Shown here: positions 1 to 13,200 of the stretch, in pieces
How the letters are laid out: each line of letters starts with the position of its first letter
Numbering within the stretch: the first letter of the stretch is position 1
Origin: Corbicula japonica
Lineage: Eukaryota > Mollusca > Bivalvia > Venerida > Cyrenidae
Reading direction: 5' to 3'
Assembly (NCBI GenBank): GCA_038501625.1
Contig: JAZAYU010000114.1
Span: forward strand, 1,054,001-1,118,000
DNA: 64,000 nt
The notes under the pieces: generated by a model
What the model was told of the DNA's origin: nothing
What the model saw: the letters and a program-made list of their open reading frames with translations, nothing else
Database searches by the model: none
Translations under genes and position numbers: made by a program

Positions 1-387
1 TACGTCATCAATTCATGATAGTCTGTCCATCGTTTGCTTATTATTTCCTATATACTTGCACAAAAACATTCTATGTACTCGTTTTGTAATTTGATGAGAC
101 ATCTTCAAACACCCTTTGGGCGCCTCCAGATTTGCTCGTGCGCAGTTATAATAAAGAGCCCATGTGACGTAATCATGAAATTTCATTGTAAACAAAAGGG
201 CACGAAGTAAAAATATTTTATTATACATTATAATTTACCGACTGAGACGTTGTTGTTATTTTCATGGAAGCAAAAGGTGTCTACATGATTTTAACATAAT
301 TTTTCCCGATTTCGATCAAAAGTTGAGTGTGTATTCGACTAATACAAATTTTGTCTGGTAAACTGATTGTCCGGTAAATACATGGGA

Positions 388-640
388 TCCCAGTAACCTC
401 CAAGTGTGACATTGACCTTGAATTATTTTTTTAACCTATAACCTCCAAGTGTGACCTTGACCTTGAAGTTATTTTTTAACCTAGTGACTATGACCTTGAA
501 GTTATATTCATTTTAAATCTGTAACCTCCAAGAGTGACTCTGACCTTGAGGTATATTCAATTAAAACCTGTAACTTCCAAGTGTGTCAATGACATTGAAG
601 TTGTGTTAATTTTAAATTTGTAACCTTGACCTTGAAGACA
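388..640. repeat. GTAACCTCCAAGTGTGACC minisatellite
   Basis: Four or five diverged units of about 50-60 bp containing TAACCTCCAAGTGTGACCTT and a GACCTTGAAG block. Looks like the core of a degenerate HINE-type element without clear ends. Confidence 0.6.
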
Positions 641-1300
641 AAGGATCATTCATGTGATACATAAAGTCATGATAATTAACATGTGTGACAAAAAAAACCC
701 TTAATGCCTGAAGACAAGAGGTAAATGTTTATTTTTTACATTTAAAGTCAAACTTTAAAAAGTGACCTTGATGAAATCCTGTATTAAGCATGTGACACAT
801 CAAGTCATGCCAAGTTAAGTAACAAAAATAGATATATTTGTTGGTAAATTACAACCATGACAAGATGAACAGAATCTATATCTAACAACCTCAAATTGGG
901 ACAGTAATCTTCGAGACAGTGCCCTAGATGCTGCATGCACCTGATGCCTTATGGTGCCATGTCCCTAAATGCCATGAATACAGTCATGATTAATACCTAC
1001 TGAAGAACATAATTATGCACAAATGAACTTTGAGCGAATAAACCAGGCTACATTTTCAGTTTATAACAAAGTCCAACAAATATTTCTTTTGAGAGCATTA
1101 ATTTGATGTTTTTTGAAATTATTGTTTACACAGTTAAATAAATGGCATAAACAGTTTATTTTTCAGTGTTTGCAGACATAAACAAGTCTAGATTTCATTC
1201 AATTGGGCTATGTTATTGTCATTTTGACTTGCACTATAAAATGGATTTAACAGCATGTAAAGGATAAGTATTATGCTGTCAAACTGATTGGACGCAACTG
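641..1300. other. AT-rich non-coding stretch
   Basis: No exon, RNA gene or clear repeat boundary recognised. Expected to be SLC6 intron or 3' sequence. Confidence 0.4.
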
Positions 1301-1427
1301 GGCTAGATTAACCGTTTAACCCATGCCTTTAATCACATGGGAATACACTATAGTGAAGATCTAGATGAGCCAGCACATCAGTGGATCTGGATCTACACTT
1401 CTCGATCATTATCCAATAGCAAACACT

Positions 1428-1590
1428 GTCAATCCAGAAGGAGTTCCTTGGGTTGCTCAAACGGCCTTATTGGGCAGCATTATTTAATTTTCTTGGGGAT
1501 TTTGGCCAGGAAGTTGGAAATTATCAGGTAAATACCCCAAAAATGACCCAAACTAACCCTTTCTAGAAGTCTTGCATCATACACTGAAAT
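1428..1590 (+). repeat. Short interspersed repeat family R1, copy 1
   Basis: Diverged copy of a family with GGGTTGCTCAAAC, TTGGGCAGCA, GGGGATTTTGGCCAG and TCTTGCAT blocks. Other copies are at 36415-36595 (minus), 40020-40165 and 42085-42262. Class unknown; no clear TIRs. Confidence 0.5.
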
Positions 1591-1794
1591 CACGCAGCAT
1601 ATTTATAAAGTCAAATCGGGATCTACAATGTTTCCTTTGTCAAAATCCTGATGAATTTAAAAATGCCTAATGTTAATCCTGATCTGACTGCACTGAAGTT
1701 ACAGTTAACAAGTAAATGAATATTCGTTTGTCTAACTTTGCAATTCATATAAATAACAAATTCAATAATGAAATCTTTCCTAATGAAATACTTT

Positions 1795-2019
1795 TATCCC
1801 CCCACAAATCAAGACAAGTTAACCAAGGGAATCAACCAAGAACATCATTAGTGATGTGTTGCAACAGTCCACACTTTCCACCATATAAAAACGCATTTTA
1901 TGTGTGGCCAGTGTAGATCCAGAGTGTTTTGGAGGAGTTGATGCCACAAGATTTGGGGATGTACGGATGGACAGACAGACGAGTGCAACTCTATGTGTCT
2001 CCCACTTTGTGGGGGCGTA
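1795..2019. mobile_element. Short HINE/MITE-like element
   Basis: Imperfect inverted ends TATCCCCCCACAAA (1795) and TTTGTGGGGGCGTA (to 2019) enclose one core fragment (GGAGGAGTTGATGCCACAAG) and an ACGG/ACAG microsatellite tail. Confidence 0.6.
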
Positions 2020-2065
2020 ACAAAGGTGGTCTTAATAGTGAGATAGTCTTTTTTTCCAGGGTAAA

Positions 2066-3155
2066 AAACTAGACTGTGTCCACAGGACACTGATGCCCCC
2101 ACTGCTGCAATAACATTTGTTACAAAATTTTGTACCAGGTATTAACAACATGTGGTGATCATGATTAGTAAATGAGGAGTAAGTGCCACAAAATTTAATA
2201 ACTAACATAAACAAAAGGCCATAACTGTGGTGAAAATTGTTGCAAGGCAATGTCCTTTACAACAATCTTCACATCATGTCTAATCATCTGTGCAAGTTTG
2301 AAAGAAATCAGCCAAATAGAAAATGTGAAGTTGATGCCACAAAATTTTGTAAGTGAAATAAACAAAGGGCCATAACTGTGGTAAAAATGGCAGCAGAAAA
2401 AAATCTTTTTTTATGATCATCTACCCAGCCATCTTGATCATGTGTGCAAGTTAGAAAGAAATCTGTCCAAAAGTTAATGAGGAATTGATGCCACAAGATA
2501 TTATTACTGAAAAAAAAACAAAGGGCCATTACTCTGGTAAAAATAGTCACAGGAAAAAATCCTTTCTTCACGATCATCTACACATCCTGCTTCATCATCT
2601 GTGCATGTTTGCAAGGAATCTGCCCTGTAGTTTAGGAGGAGTTGATGCCACAAGATTTAATTACTGAAATTAACAAAGGGCCATAACTCTGGTAAAAATG
2701 GTCACAGGAAAAAATCCTTTCTTTACGATCATCTACACATCCTGCTTCATCATCTGTGCAAGTCCGCAAGAAATCTGCCTTATAGTTTTGGAGGAGTTGA
2801 CGCCACAAGATTTAATTAATGAATATAACAAAGGGCCATAACTCTGGTAAAAATGGTCGCAGGAAGAAATCCTTTCTTCACGATCATCTACACATCCTGC
2901 TTCATCATCTGTGCAAGTTTGCAAGAAATCTGCCTTGTAGTTTAGGAGGAGTTGACGCCACAAGATTTTATAACTGAAATTAACAAAGGCCCATAACTCT
3001 GGTAAAAATGGTCGCAGGAAAAAATCCTTTCTTTACGATCATCTACACATCCTGCTTGATCATCTGTGCAAGTTTGAAAGAAATCCGCCTTATAGTTTAG
3101 GAGGAGTTGATGCCACAAGATTTGGGGACGTACGGACGGACGAGTGCAATTGATT
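2066..3155 (+). mobile_element. HINE-like element with about six core monomers, right end lost
   Basis: The left end AGACTGTGTCCACAGGACAC TGATGCCCCC resembles that at 5303. The core is about six units of about 155 bp with AACAAAGGGCCATAACTCTG and GGAGGAGTTGATGCCACAAG. Ends in GTACGGACGGACGAGTGCAA without the terminal hairpin. Confidence 0.7.
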
Positions 3156-3562
3156 CTCCTGAATCAAGCCGGAGATTGCAGACAATATCTGCACTGTATC
3201 AGCCATGTTGCAATTAAACAGTTTCCATGGAAACATTATAATTAATGCTTTTTAGACTATGGCATCTTTTAAAAGATAAAAACATTTTGCTCTTTAAAAG
3301 TGAAAATGCAATTACAAGGGCTCTCAAAGGAACAGAAGTTGATTAGAATCGTTACAACTTCAGTTATCGGGGCTTTTGGTCAATCTGCTAATGAAGTACA
3401 TTCCCTAGTGTGTTATCAAAATGTGTATACAGTCAAACCAACATTAAGCAGCCACCAAAGGGAGAAACAAAAAAGTGGCTGCTAAAAACAGAGGGCTGTT
3501 TAAGACAGGTACAAAATTAGAACAAAATGTCAGTTAAGGACATATTCAAACTTGCTTTTTAA

Positions 3563-3785
3563 CCCTTTTCTCCATAGACACACCTTTATTGCATGGGCAA
3601 ACAGTGTAGATCCAGATCAGCCAGCACATCTGTGTCATCTGATCAGGATCTTCACTGTTCACTTTTATTTGTTTGTTTATTTCTAACCAAATGCAACCAG
3701 TGTAGATCCAGATCAGCAAGCACATCCATGCCGTCTGAGCAGGATCTACACTGGTGGCACATGCATAAAAATGCGTATATATGAA
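3563..3785 (+). mobile_element. Double-hairpin MITE copy
   Basis: TTAACCCTTTTCTCCATA start and both hairpins are present; the spacer is diverged and the right end lacks a clean CCC/TTAA terminus. Confidence 0.7.
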
Positions 3786-3841
3786 GTAACAAGTCAAGAC
3801 AGATAATTGCTGAATGCAGCTGGCTGCTACAGCAGGTTTAA

Positions 3842-4075
3842 CCCTTTCCTGTATAGTTACACCTTTATTGCTAGAGCGAACAGGTTAGATCCAGATCAGC
3901 TGGCACATCCGTGCTTTCTGATCAGGATCTAAACTGTTCGCTTCTTGATTCATTAGGTTATTTCTGACCAAAATGTGACCAGTGCAGATCCTGATCAGAC
4001 GGCACAGATGTGCCGGCTGATCTGGATCTACACTGGTCGCACATGCTTAAAAATGCGTATATATCAAGGAAAGGG
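3842..4075 (+). mobile_element. Double-hairpin MITE, piggyBac-like, full copy
   Basis: TTAA|CCCTTTCCT ... GGAAAGGG|TTAA. The body is two consecutive near-perfect palindromes: GCGAACAG-TTTAGATCCAGATCAG ... CTGATCAGGATCTAAACTG, then CGACCAGTGCAGATCCTGATC ... ATCTGGATCTACACTGGTCG. An asymmetric spacer, TTGATTCATTAGGTTATTTC TGACCAAAA, sets orientation. TTAA flanks and CCC-starting ends fit piggyBac-type MITEs (inference). This is the commonest repeat in the window, with more than 25 recognisable copies. Confidence 0.8.
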
Positions 4076-4094
4076 TTAACTGTATTGCCATTAC

Positions 4095-4235
4095 CTTTCG
4101 TACTCCAATCACCACACTCCTCCCATGGTAACATGGCTTTGAAGGACGCAAAAAGATAATATAGCGTGTATGCGATGATCATGTTGTAGTAGATGGCTAT
4201 CAACACAGACACAATGAACATTGCCCAGCCAACAC
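4095..4235 (-). CDS. SLC6 exon C: TM3 and start of extracellular loop 2
   Basis: Acceptor GTTTTCAG|GTGTTGG and donor ACGAAAG|GTAATGG. The phase 1 join to exon B gives [15 protein letters not shown], which follows the SLC6 consensus. It continues [20 protein letters not shown] and [12 protein letters not shown]. Its acceptor and first 30-odd bases sit at the inner end of a 46-bp tandem repeat (4 copies). Confidence 0.88.
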
Positions 4236-7200
4236 CTGAAAACATCAATCACAGACACAATGAACATTGCCCAGCCAACACCTGAAAACATCAATCACAG
4301 ACACAATGAACATTGCCCAGCCAACACCTGAAAACATCAATCACAGACACAATGAACATTGCCCAGCCAACACCTGAAAACATCAATCACAAACAATAAA
4401 ATATGTTTAACATTAAGGTTTTTTTTAATCAAGAGCACTGCCGAGCACAGCATGTAACCCCGTGTTAGGCTAACACAATCTGGGCCAACTACTGACCAAG
4501 TGAAACCTCCATTTCTAAGCTTGATGACAGCAAACCAAACAGATATTCATCCAGATAACCCTTCTCTCTTGAGGATAACGCTGTTATTACATGGACAAAC
4601 AGTGTAGATCCAGATCAACTGGCACATCCTTGACATCAGATCAGGCCAAGAAGCGAACCATGTACATCTGAATTGCCAGCTGATCTGGATTTTGACTGTT
4701 TGCACATGCATATTTCAGAGTTATATACAGGGTTAATGATGGGAAACACAAATTATTTAATACAATGTTACCACATCCCAAAATCAACTGGGACTGTCTA
4801 TTGACTATAAGTAATCTATACTGAGTGCCAATGAAAACAAAACACTTTATCTTTTGGAATATTTTTTATGTGTGTAACAGTTTAAAAACTTGGCAAAGGT
4901 AGATATGTTTTAAAATCATTAAGTAGCCAATTGATACATTAATGATCCACTGATTTTTTTAAACTTTCTCTCCTTCAGTAACCCTGTAAAAACACACAAA
5001 ATTTTCATTTTGGCATGTAGACATGCAAGAATAACCTCAAAACAAGTCCATTTGTTAACTTTTACTTAAGGCTACACAAATCCCATCTTCATGTGAAAAT
5101 GCCAAGGCTTCCACACAACCAGCGATATGATGTTTTCAGGCATGATCCAAGGAGGGATGTCTCGATGTGAAATTGCTCGTTCGCGGCATTGTTCACCTCT
5201 GATAATAACTCTCTTGGCCCAACGACATCTTATTTGATTTTAAAACACTTCTACCTTTGCCAATTTATTAAACTTTTACACACATCAAAAATATTTCAAA
5301 CTAGAAATGTGTCCATAGGACACGGATGCCCCCGCTATGCATGTTTGTCATGGTGAACATTTATAGCAAGTTAATTGAAAATCTAATAAGTAATAACAAA
5401 CTCACAGCCCAGACAAGAAAATTCTGGTTTTAGTAATAGTGACCTTGACCTTGGACCTACAGGCATGGGAATTGTACACAACACAACGCCTTGTCATAGT
5501 GAACATTTCTGCCAAATTATTTTGAAATCACTCTGTTAATAATGAAGTTATAGCTAGTACAAGAAATTTCTATTTTTTGTAACAGTGACCTTGACCTTGG
5601 ACCTACAGGCATGGGTATTGTACACAACACATCGTCTTGATATAATAAACATTTATACCAAGTTATTTTAAAATCCTATAAGAAATAACAAAGTTACAGA
5701 GCAGACAAGATTTTTATAACAAAATTTTATTTTTAGTAACAGTGACCTTGACCTTGGACCTACAGGCATGGGTGTTGTAGGCGACACACCGCCTTGTCAT
5801 GGTTAACATTTGTGCCAAGTTATTTTGAAATCCATCCATTCATAAGGATGTTACAGCCCAGACAAGAAAATTCTATTTTTAGTAACAGCGACCTTGACCT
5901 TGGACCTACAGGCATGGGTACTGTACGCGACACACCGTCTCGATATGGTGAACATTCATACCAAGTTATTTTAAAATCCAATAAGAAATAAGAAAGTTAC
6001 AGACTGGACACGATTTTTCCAACAAAATTCTATTTTTAGTAACAGTGACCTTGACCTTGGACCTACAGGCATGGGTGTTGTACGCGACACACCGCCTTGT
6101 CATGGTGAACATTTGTGCCAAGTTATTTTGAAATCCCTCCATTCATAAGGAAGTTACAGCCCGGACAAGAAAATTCTATTTTTTAGTAACAGTGACCTTG
6201 ACCTTGGACCTACAGGCATGGGTATTGTACGCGACACACCGTCTTGATATGGTGAACATTCATACCAAGTTATTTTAAAATCCAATAAGAAATAACAAAG
6301 TTACAGAGCGGACACGATTTTTCCAACAAAATTCTATTTTTAGTAACAGTCACCTTGACCTTGGACCTACAGGCATGGGTGTTGTACGCGACACACCGCC
6401 TTGTCATGGTGAACATTTGTGCCAAGTTATTTTGAAATCCCTCCATTCATAAGGAAGTTACAGCCCGGTCAAGAAAATTCTATTTTTAGTAACAGTGACC
6501 TTGACCTACAGGCATGGGTATTGTACGCGACACACCATCTTGATATGGTGAACATTCATACCAAGTTATTTTAAAATCCAATAAGAAATAACAAAGTTAC
6601 ACAGCGGACACGATTTTTCCAACAAAATTCTATTTTTAGTAACAGTGACCTTGACCTTGGACCTACAGGCATGGGTGTTGTAGGCGACACACCGCCTTGT
6701 CATGGTAAACATTTGTGCCAAGTTATTTTGAAATCCATCCATTCATAAGGAAGTTACAGCCCGGACAAGAAAATTCTATTTTTTAGTAACAGTGACCTTG
6801 ACCTTGGACCTACAGGCATGGGTATTGTACGCGACACACCGTCTTGATATGGTGAACATTCATACCAAGTTATTTTAAAATCCAATAAGAAATAACAAAG
6901 TTACAGAGCGGACACGATTTTTCCAACAAAATTCTATTTTTAGTAACAGTCACCTTGACCTTGGACCTACAGGCATGGGTGTTGTACGCGACACACCGCC
7001 TTGTCATGGTGAACATTTGTGCCAAGTTATTTTGAAATCCCTCCATTCATAAGGAAGTTACAGCCCGGTCAAGAAAATTCTATTTTTAGTAACAGTGACC
7101 TTGACCTACAGGCATGGGTATTGTACGCGACACACCATCTTGATATGGTGAACATTCATACCAAGTTATTTTAAAATCCTATAAGAAATAACAAAGTTAC

Positions 7201-10200
7201 AGAGCAGACAAGATTTTTATAACAAAATTTTATTTTTAGTAACAGTGACCTTGACCTTGGACCTACAGGCATGGGTGTTGTAGGCGACACACCGCCTTGT
7301 CATGGTAAACATTTGTGCCAAGTTATTTTGAAATCCATCCATTCATAAGGATGTTACAGCCCAGACAAGAAAATTCTATTTTTAGTAACAGCGACCTTGA
7401 CCTTGGACCTACAGGCATGGGTACTGTACGCGACACATGGTCTCGATATGGTGAACATTCATACCAAGTTATTTTAAAATCCAATAAGAAATAAGAAAGT
7501 TACAGACTGGACACGATTTTTCCAACAAATTTCTATTTTTAGTAACAGTGACCTTGACCTTGGACCTACAGGCATGGGTGTTGTACGCGACACACCGCCT
7601 TGTCATGGTGAACATTTGTGCCAAGTTATTTTGAAATCCCTCCATTCATAAGGAAGTTACAGCCCGGACAAGAAAATTCTATTTTTTAGTAACAGTGACC
7701 TTGACCTTGGACCTACAGGCATAGGTATTGTACGCGACACACCGTCTTGATATGGTGAACATTCATACCAAGTTATTTTAAAATCCAATAAGAAATAACA
7801 AAGTTACAGAGCGGACACGATTTTTCCAACAAAATTCTATTTTTAGTAACAGTCACCTTGACCTTGGACCTACAGGCATGGGTGTTGTACGCGACACACC
7901 GCCTTGTCATGGTGAACATTTGTGCCAAGTTATTTTGAAATCCCTCCATTCATAAGGAAGTTACAGCCCGGTCAAGAAAATTCTATTTTTAGTAACAGTG
8001 ACCTTGACCTACAGGCATGGGTATTGTACGCGACACACCATCTTGATATGGTGAACATTCATACCAAGTTATTTTAAAATCCAACAAGCAAATTCATTGA
8101 ATTTATATCCCCCGCCGAATACTGGTTGTTACTAACATAACAGCTGAAGACATAGGGCTTTATTTCGATATTAATCATGGATGTCAAAAAAGGTGAAAAA
8201 AAACTTCAGATATAAAAAAAAAGTCTTCAAAGTGTCGAAATGAAGAACACAGTAGTAAAAATATAGCGCTTTATTTAATATAAATCCATGCAGAAGTTGC
8301 ATAGAAGTGGCATGGAAACGAATACTAATCTATATGCATAGTGCATAACTTATCAAAGGGCCATAACTGTGTTAAACGGTCAGACCAGAACAAGACAAAA
8401 ATATGGGCATCTTGTCTTGGTATTGATGGTTTCCATAGATTCCTGCCGAGAGATAGCAAGGAAATAAATACTGCTCTACATGCAAAATGCATAATTTATC
8501 AAAGGGCCATAACTCTGTGTTAAAGGATCTGACTGAAACAAGATGACAATATGCGCGTCTCCTTTTTGTATTGATGGTTCCCAGAAAGTTTCATTAAAAT
8601 CCACCCAGTAGTTGCAGAGAAATAGTGCGGAAACAAATTCTGCTCTATATGCATAATACATTAGTTATCAAAGGGCAATAACTCTGTGTTAAATAGTCTG
8701 ACCGGAACAAGATGACAAAATGTGCATCTCATCTCAGTATTGATGTTTCCCAGAAAGTTTCATTTCAATCCATCAAGAACTTGCAAAGAAATAGAGCGGA
8801 AACAAATACTTCTCTATATGCATCATACATAAGTTATCAAAGGGCAATAACTGTGTGTTACAGTCCAACTGGAACAAGATAACAATATACACATCTGTTA
8901 TGGTTCTCAGAAAGATTAATTGAAATCCATCCAGTAGTTGCAGAGAAATATGGGAAACGAATACTGCTCTATAATATGCATAATGCATTAGTTATCAAAG
9001 GGCCATAACCCTGTGTTAAATAGTCTGATGGGAACAAGAGGGTGATATGCGCATTTCCTCTTGGTATAGATGGTTTCCAGAAAGTGTTTCATTGAAATCC
9101 GTCCAAAAGTTGTACGGAAACAAATACTGCTCTATATGCATGATGCATAAGTTATCAAAGAGCCATAACTCTGTGATAAACAGTCTGACCGGAACAAGAC
9201 AATGACATGTGCAGCTCTTCTTGGTATTGATGGTTTCAAGAAAGTTTCATTGAATTCCATTCAGTAGTTGCAGAGAAATAGCTGGGAAATGAATACTGCT
9301 CTATATGCATAATGCATAAGTTATCAAAGAGCCGTAACTCTGTGTTAAACGGTCTGACCAGAACAAGACGATGATATGCGCATCTCCTCTTGGTATTGAT
9401 GGTTCTCAGAAAGATTTATTGAAATCCATCCAGTAGTTGCAGAGAAATAGCGCAGAAATGAATACTACTCTATATGCATAAAACATAAGTTATCGAAGGG
9501 CAATAACTCTGTGTTAAACAGTCTGACTGGAACAAGACGATGACATGCGCATCTCTTCTTGGTATTGATGGTTTTCAGAAAGTTTCATTGAAATACGTTC
9601 AGTAGTTGCAGAGAAATAGCAAGGAAATGAATACTGCTCTATATGCATAATGCATAAGTTATCAAAGGGCCGTAACTCTGTGTTCAACAGTCTGACTGGA
9701 ACAAGACGACAACATGCGCATCTCCTCTCGGTATTGATGGTTCTCAGAAAGATTCATTGAAATCCATCTGGTAGTTGCAGAGAAATGGCACGGAAATGAA
9801 TACTGCACTATATGCATAATGCATAAGTTATCAAAGGGCAATAACCCTGTGTTAAATAGTCTGATGTCAACAAGACGACGATATGCGCATCTCCTCTTGG
9901 TAAAGATGGTTTTCAGCAAGTTTCATTGAAATCCATACGGTAGTTGCAGAGAAATAGCGCGGAAACAAACACTGCTCTATATACATAATGCATAGTTTAT
10001 CAAAGGGCCATAACTCTGTGTTAAATGGTCTGACCGGAACAAGATGACGATATGCGCATCTCCTCTTGGTACTGATGGTTCCCACCAAGTTTCATTGAAA
10101 TCCATACAGTAGTTGCAGAGAAATAGCGCGGAAACGAATACTGCTCTATATACATAATGCATAGGTTATCAAAGGGCCATAACTCTGTGTTTAATGGTCT

Positions 10201-13200
10201 GACCGGAACAAGACGACGATATGCGCATCTCCTCTTGGTACTGATGGTTGCCACCAAGTTTCGTTGAAATCCATCCAGTGGTTGCGGAGAAATAGCGCGG
10301 AAACGAAATTCGGACGGACAGCGTGACGACGTGACGACGTGACACCGTGACGGACGGACAACGCCAAAACAATATCCCCCTCCCGATTTCATCGGCGGGG
10401 GATAATAAGAAATAACAAAGTTACACAGCGGTCACGATTTTTCCAACAAAATTCTATTTTTAGTAACAGTGACCTTGACCTTGGACCTACAGGCATGGGT
10501 GTTGTACGCGACACACCGCCTTGTCATGGTGAACATTTGTGCCAAGTTATTTTGAAATCCTCCATTCATAAGGAAGTTACAGCCCGGACAAGAAAATTAT
10601 ATTTTTAGTAACAGTGACCTTGACCTTGGACCTACAGGCATGGGTATTGTACGCGACACACCGTCTTGATATGGTGAACATTCATACCAAGTTATTTTAA
10701 AATCCAATAAGAAATAACAAAGTTACAGAGCGGACACGATTTTTCCAACAAAATTCTATTTTTAAGTAACAGTGACCTTGACCTTGGACCTACAGGCATG
10801 GGTGTTGTACGCGACACACCGCCTTGTCATGGTGAACATTTGTGCCAAGTGATTTTGAAATCCCTCCATTCATAAGGAAGTTACAGCCTGGACAAGAAAA
10901 TTCTATTTTTAGTAACAGTGACCTTGACCTTGGACCTACAGGCATGGGTATTGTACGCGACACACCGTCTTGATATGGTGGATATTTATACCAAGTATAG
11001 GTTAGAGGTTGCTTTTTAAATTCTTCATGAAAAAGACAGCAAAGCGAGCTTGCGAGCGTGCTGTTCTTTTTCATGAAGAATTTAAAAAGCAACTTCTAAC
11101 CGGCTTAGTGTTTGATCTACGTTTCGGCCATCCCCTTACATCCGCACGCGCTGGATACGAGAATATGTTTCGGCCAATCAGAAACTCTCCCCAGTTGTAC
11201 ATCCTGGCAGTTCAAAAGTCCAGCATTAAACGCCGACATCGATCACAATGCTAAGGGTGTCTACTTTATCTGCGCAAGCGCATTGAATAATCGCGCTAAA
11301 AATTTTGCAATCAAGGAGGAAACGTCGTTTTTGTAGTGCAATAATGGATGCAGATTTTGACGTGTTGAATGGTCTCGATGTGGACAATTTATTTTCGGAC
11401 TTTCCTGAAAATTATGAAATTGAAAACGTCAGTGTCACACAAATGTTGGATATACCGACACAGACTTTGTTGAAAACTGAACTAGGTGATTGTGTCAGTT
11501 TAAAACAAGTTTTGGATATACCGTCACAGACTTCGTTAAAATCTGAACAAGGTAAACGATAATTTTGGCTTGTAGATTTATTAAAGGCACTATAGTTCTC
11601 AGAAATCTAAAATTAACTGACCATAAAGCAAATATCTGGATTTTGTAGATGGTACGGTTTTACAATCCCTGTAACTCTAACAGCTAGCCTAACCTTATGC
11701 TTTATACATCACATATGACGTCATATAACAATGTTCATATTTCTAATGTGGGTACGTAGGTTCGCACCCCAATGGGGTAAAGTGATAAAGCAGGCAGTTT
11801 CTTACGGAGGTTGGTGTTTAATACTGGTACTACCCAGGAACGATGGTTAGGTGAACTGCCCGCCTATAAATGACTGAAATACTGATGAAAATGGGGCGTT
11901 AAACCCCAAACAAACAAACTCGTCAAATAGTATTTTTGGCTTCCAGCCAAAATACCAAAGCGGGGTTTATTATTACAGATTTCAGATTAAAGGAGAATTG
12001 GCTAACACTAGACAAGTTAAACTTCTAAATGCCGTTTCAAATGATCTTTGTGTGCATTTTCTAAGAATTTTCAAATGATTTCCGTGTGTATTTTCTAAGA
12101 TTCTTAATAAACATAATTTCATTAAATAAATAGAAACTATTAGGCGGGCGGTGTAGGGGGGGTAACACTGGTTAAACTTCTAAATTCTGTTTCAAATGAT
12201 CTTCCTGTGTATTTGCTAAGAATCTTAATAATCATAATGGAATTAAATAAAAACATGTTTGGTGTCTATATAGTTAATATACGAAATTACGCTTTATGTT
12301 TTCAGAGCCATCGTCATCCGATCGATTTGGCCCCTCAGTTACTGCCGAACAGCTCCGAAACTCGCACGTCAATGCTATTCCAAAGAAAACCCGGGACAAC
12401 AACGCGTGGGCCGTCTCTGTCTGGAGAGATTGGGCAAATCATCGCAACCAACAGCCGGAGACCGCGTTTGAGGTCGGTTTCCCCATTCCTCTAGACGTGG
12501 CCAAAATTACGGACCTTCAAATGCTGGATTACTGGTTACAACGGTTTGTTGTGGAAATTAGGCGTAAAGACAAAAAACCATACCCCGGAGAAACGCTTGT
12601 GCAAATTTGCAGCGCTTTACAGAGACATTTGAGGTTCTATCCGAAGTTTAAGAGCATTAATTTATTTAAGACGGATGATCCAACTTTTTCACAGTTCAGA
12701 AATACGCTTGATGCGAGAATGAAAGAGCTGATCTCAATGGGTATTGGCACTCAGCGTTCATCTTCGGATCCTATCACGCGAGAAGATGAAGAAACCCTCT
12801 GGGCATCTGGCGTGTTGTCGCTTGAAACGTCTACTGGATTAAGTAACGCTGTGTTTCTCTACAATGGGAAGTGCTTTGGCTTCCGTGGATTCCAGGAGCA
12901 CATGGATTGCCATGCAGACCAATTTGAACTGGGGTACGACCAGGTGAACAAGACCAGGTATGTTCGATTTATTCCCAGAATTCGGAAGAACTTGCAAGGT
13001 GGTTTGAAACACAGAAAAATCAACGTTGAGCCAATAACTCACTACGAACAAGTTGAAAATGAAAGAAGTGTCTACAGAATTTTTGAAAAATACTTGAATC
13101 TCATCCCTCACAAGGGCCCTTTCTATCGGAAGCCTTTAGCAGGTACTGATGAAAACAACAACGTTAGATTCAGTGCAGGGACTATCCCACAAGCAACAAT

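Noticed and set aside
1..4094. Remaining SLC6 exons (TM4-TM12)
   Set aside because: Scanned for conserved SLC6 blocks on the minus strand and found none; they probably lie left of the window.
10021..10392. 123-codon minus-strand open frame
   Set aside because: Lies in the core monomers and microsatellite tail of the nested pearl-like element; the same peptide recurs in every monomer.
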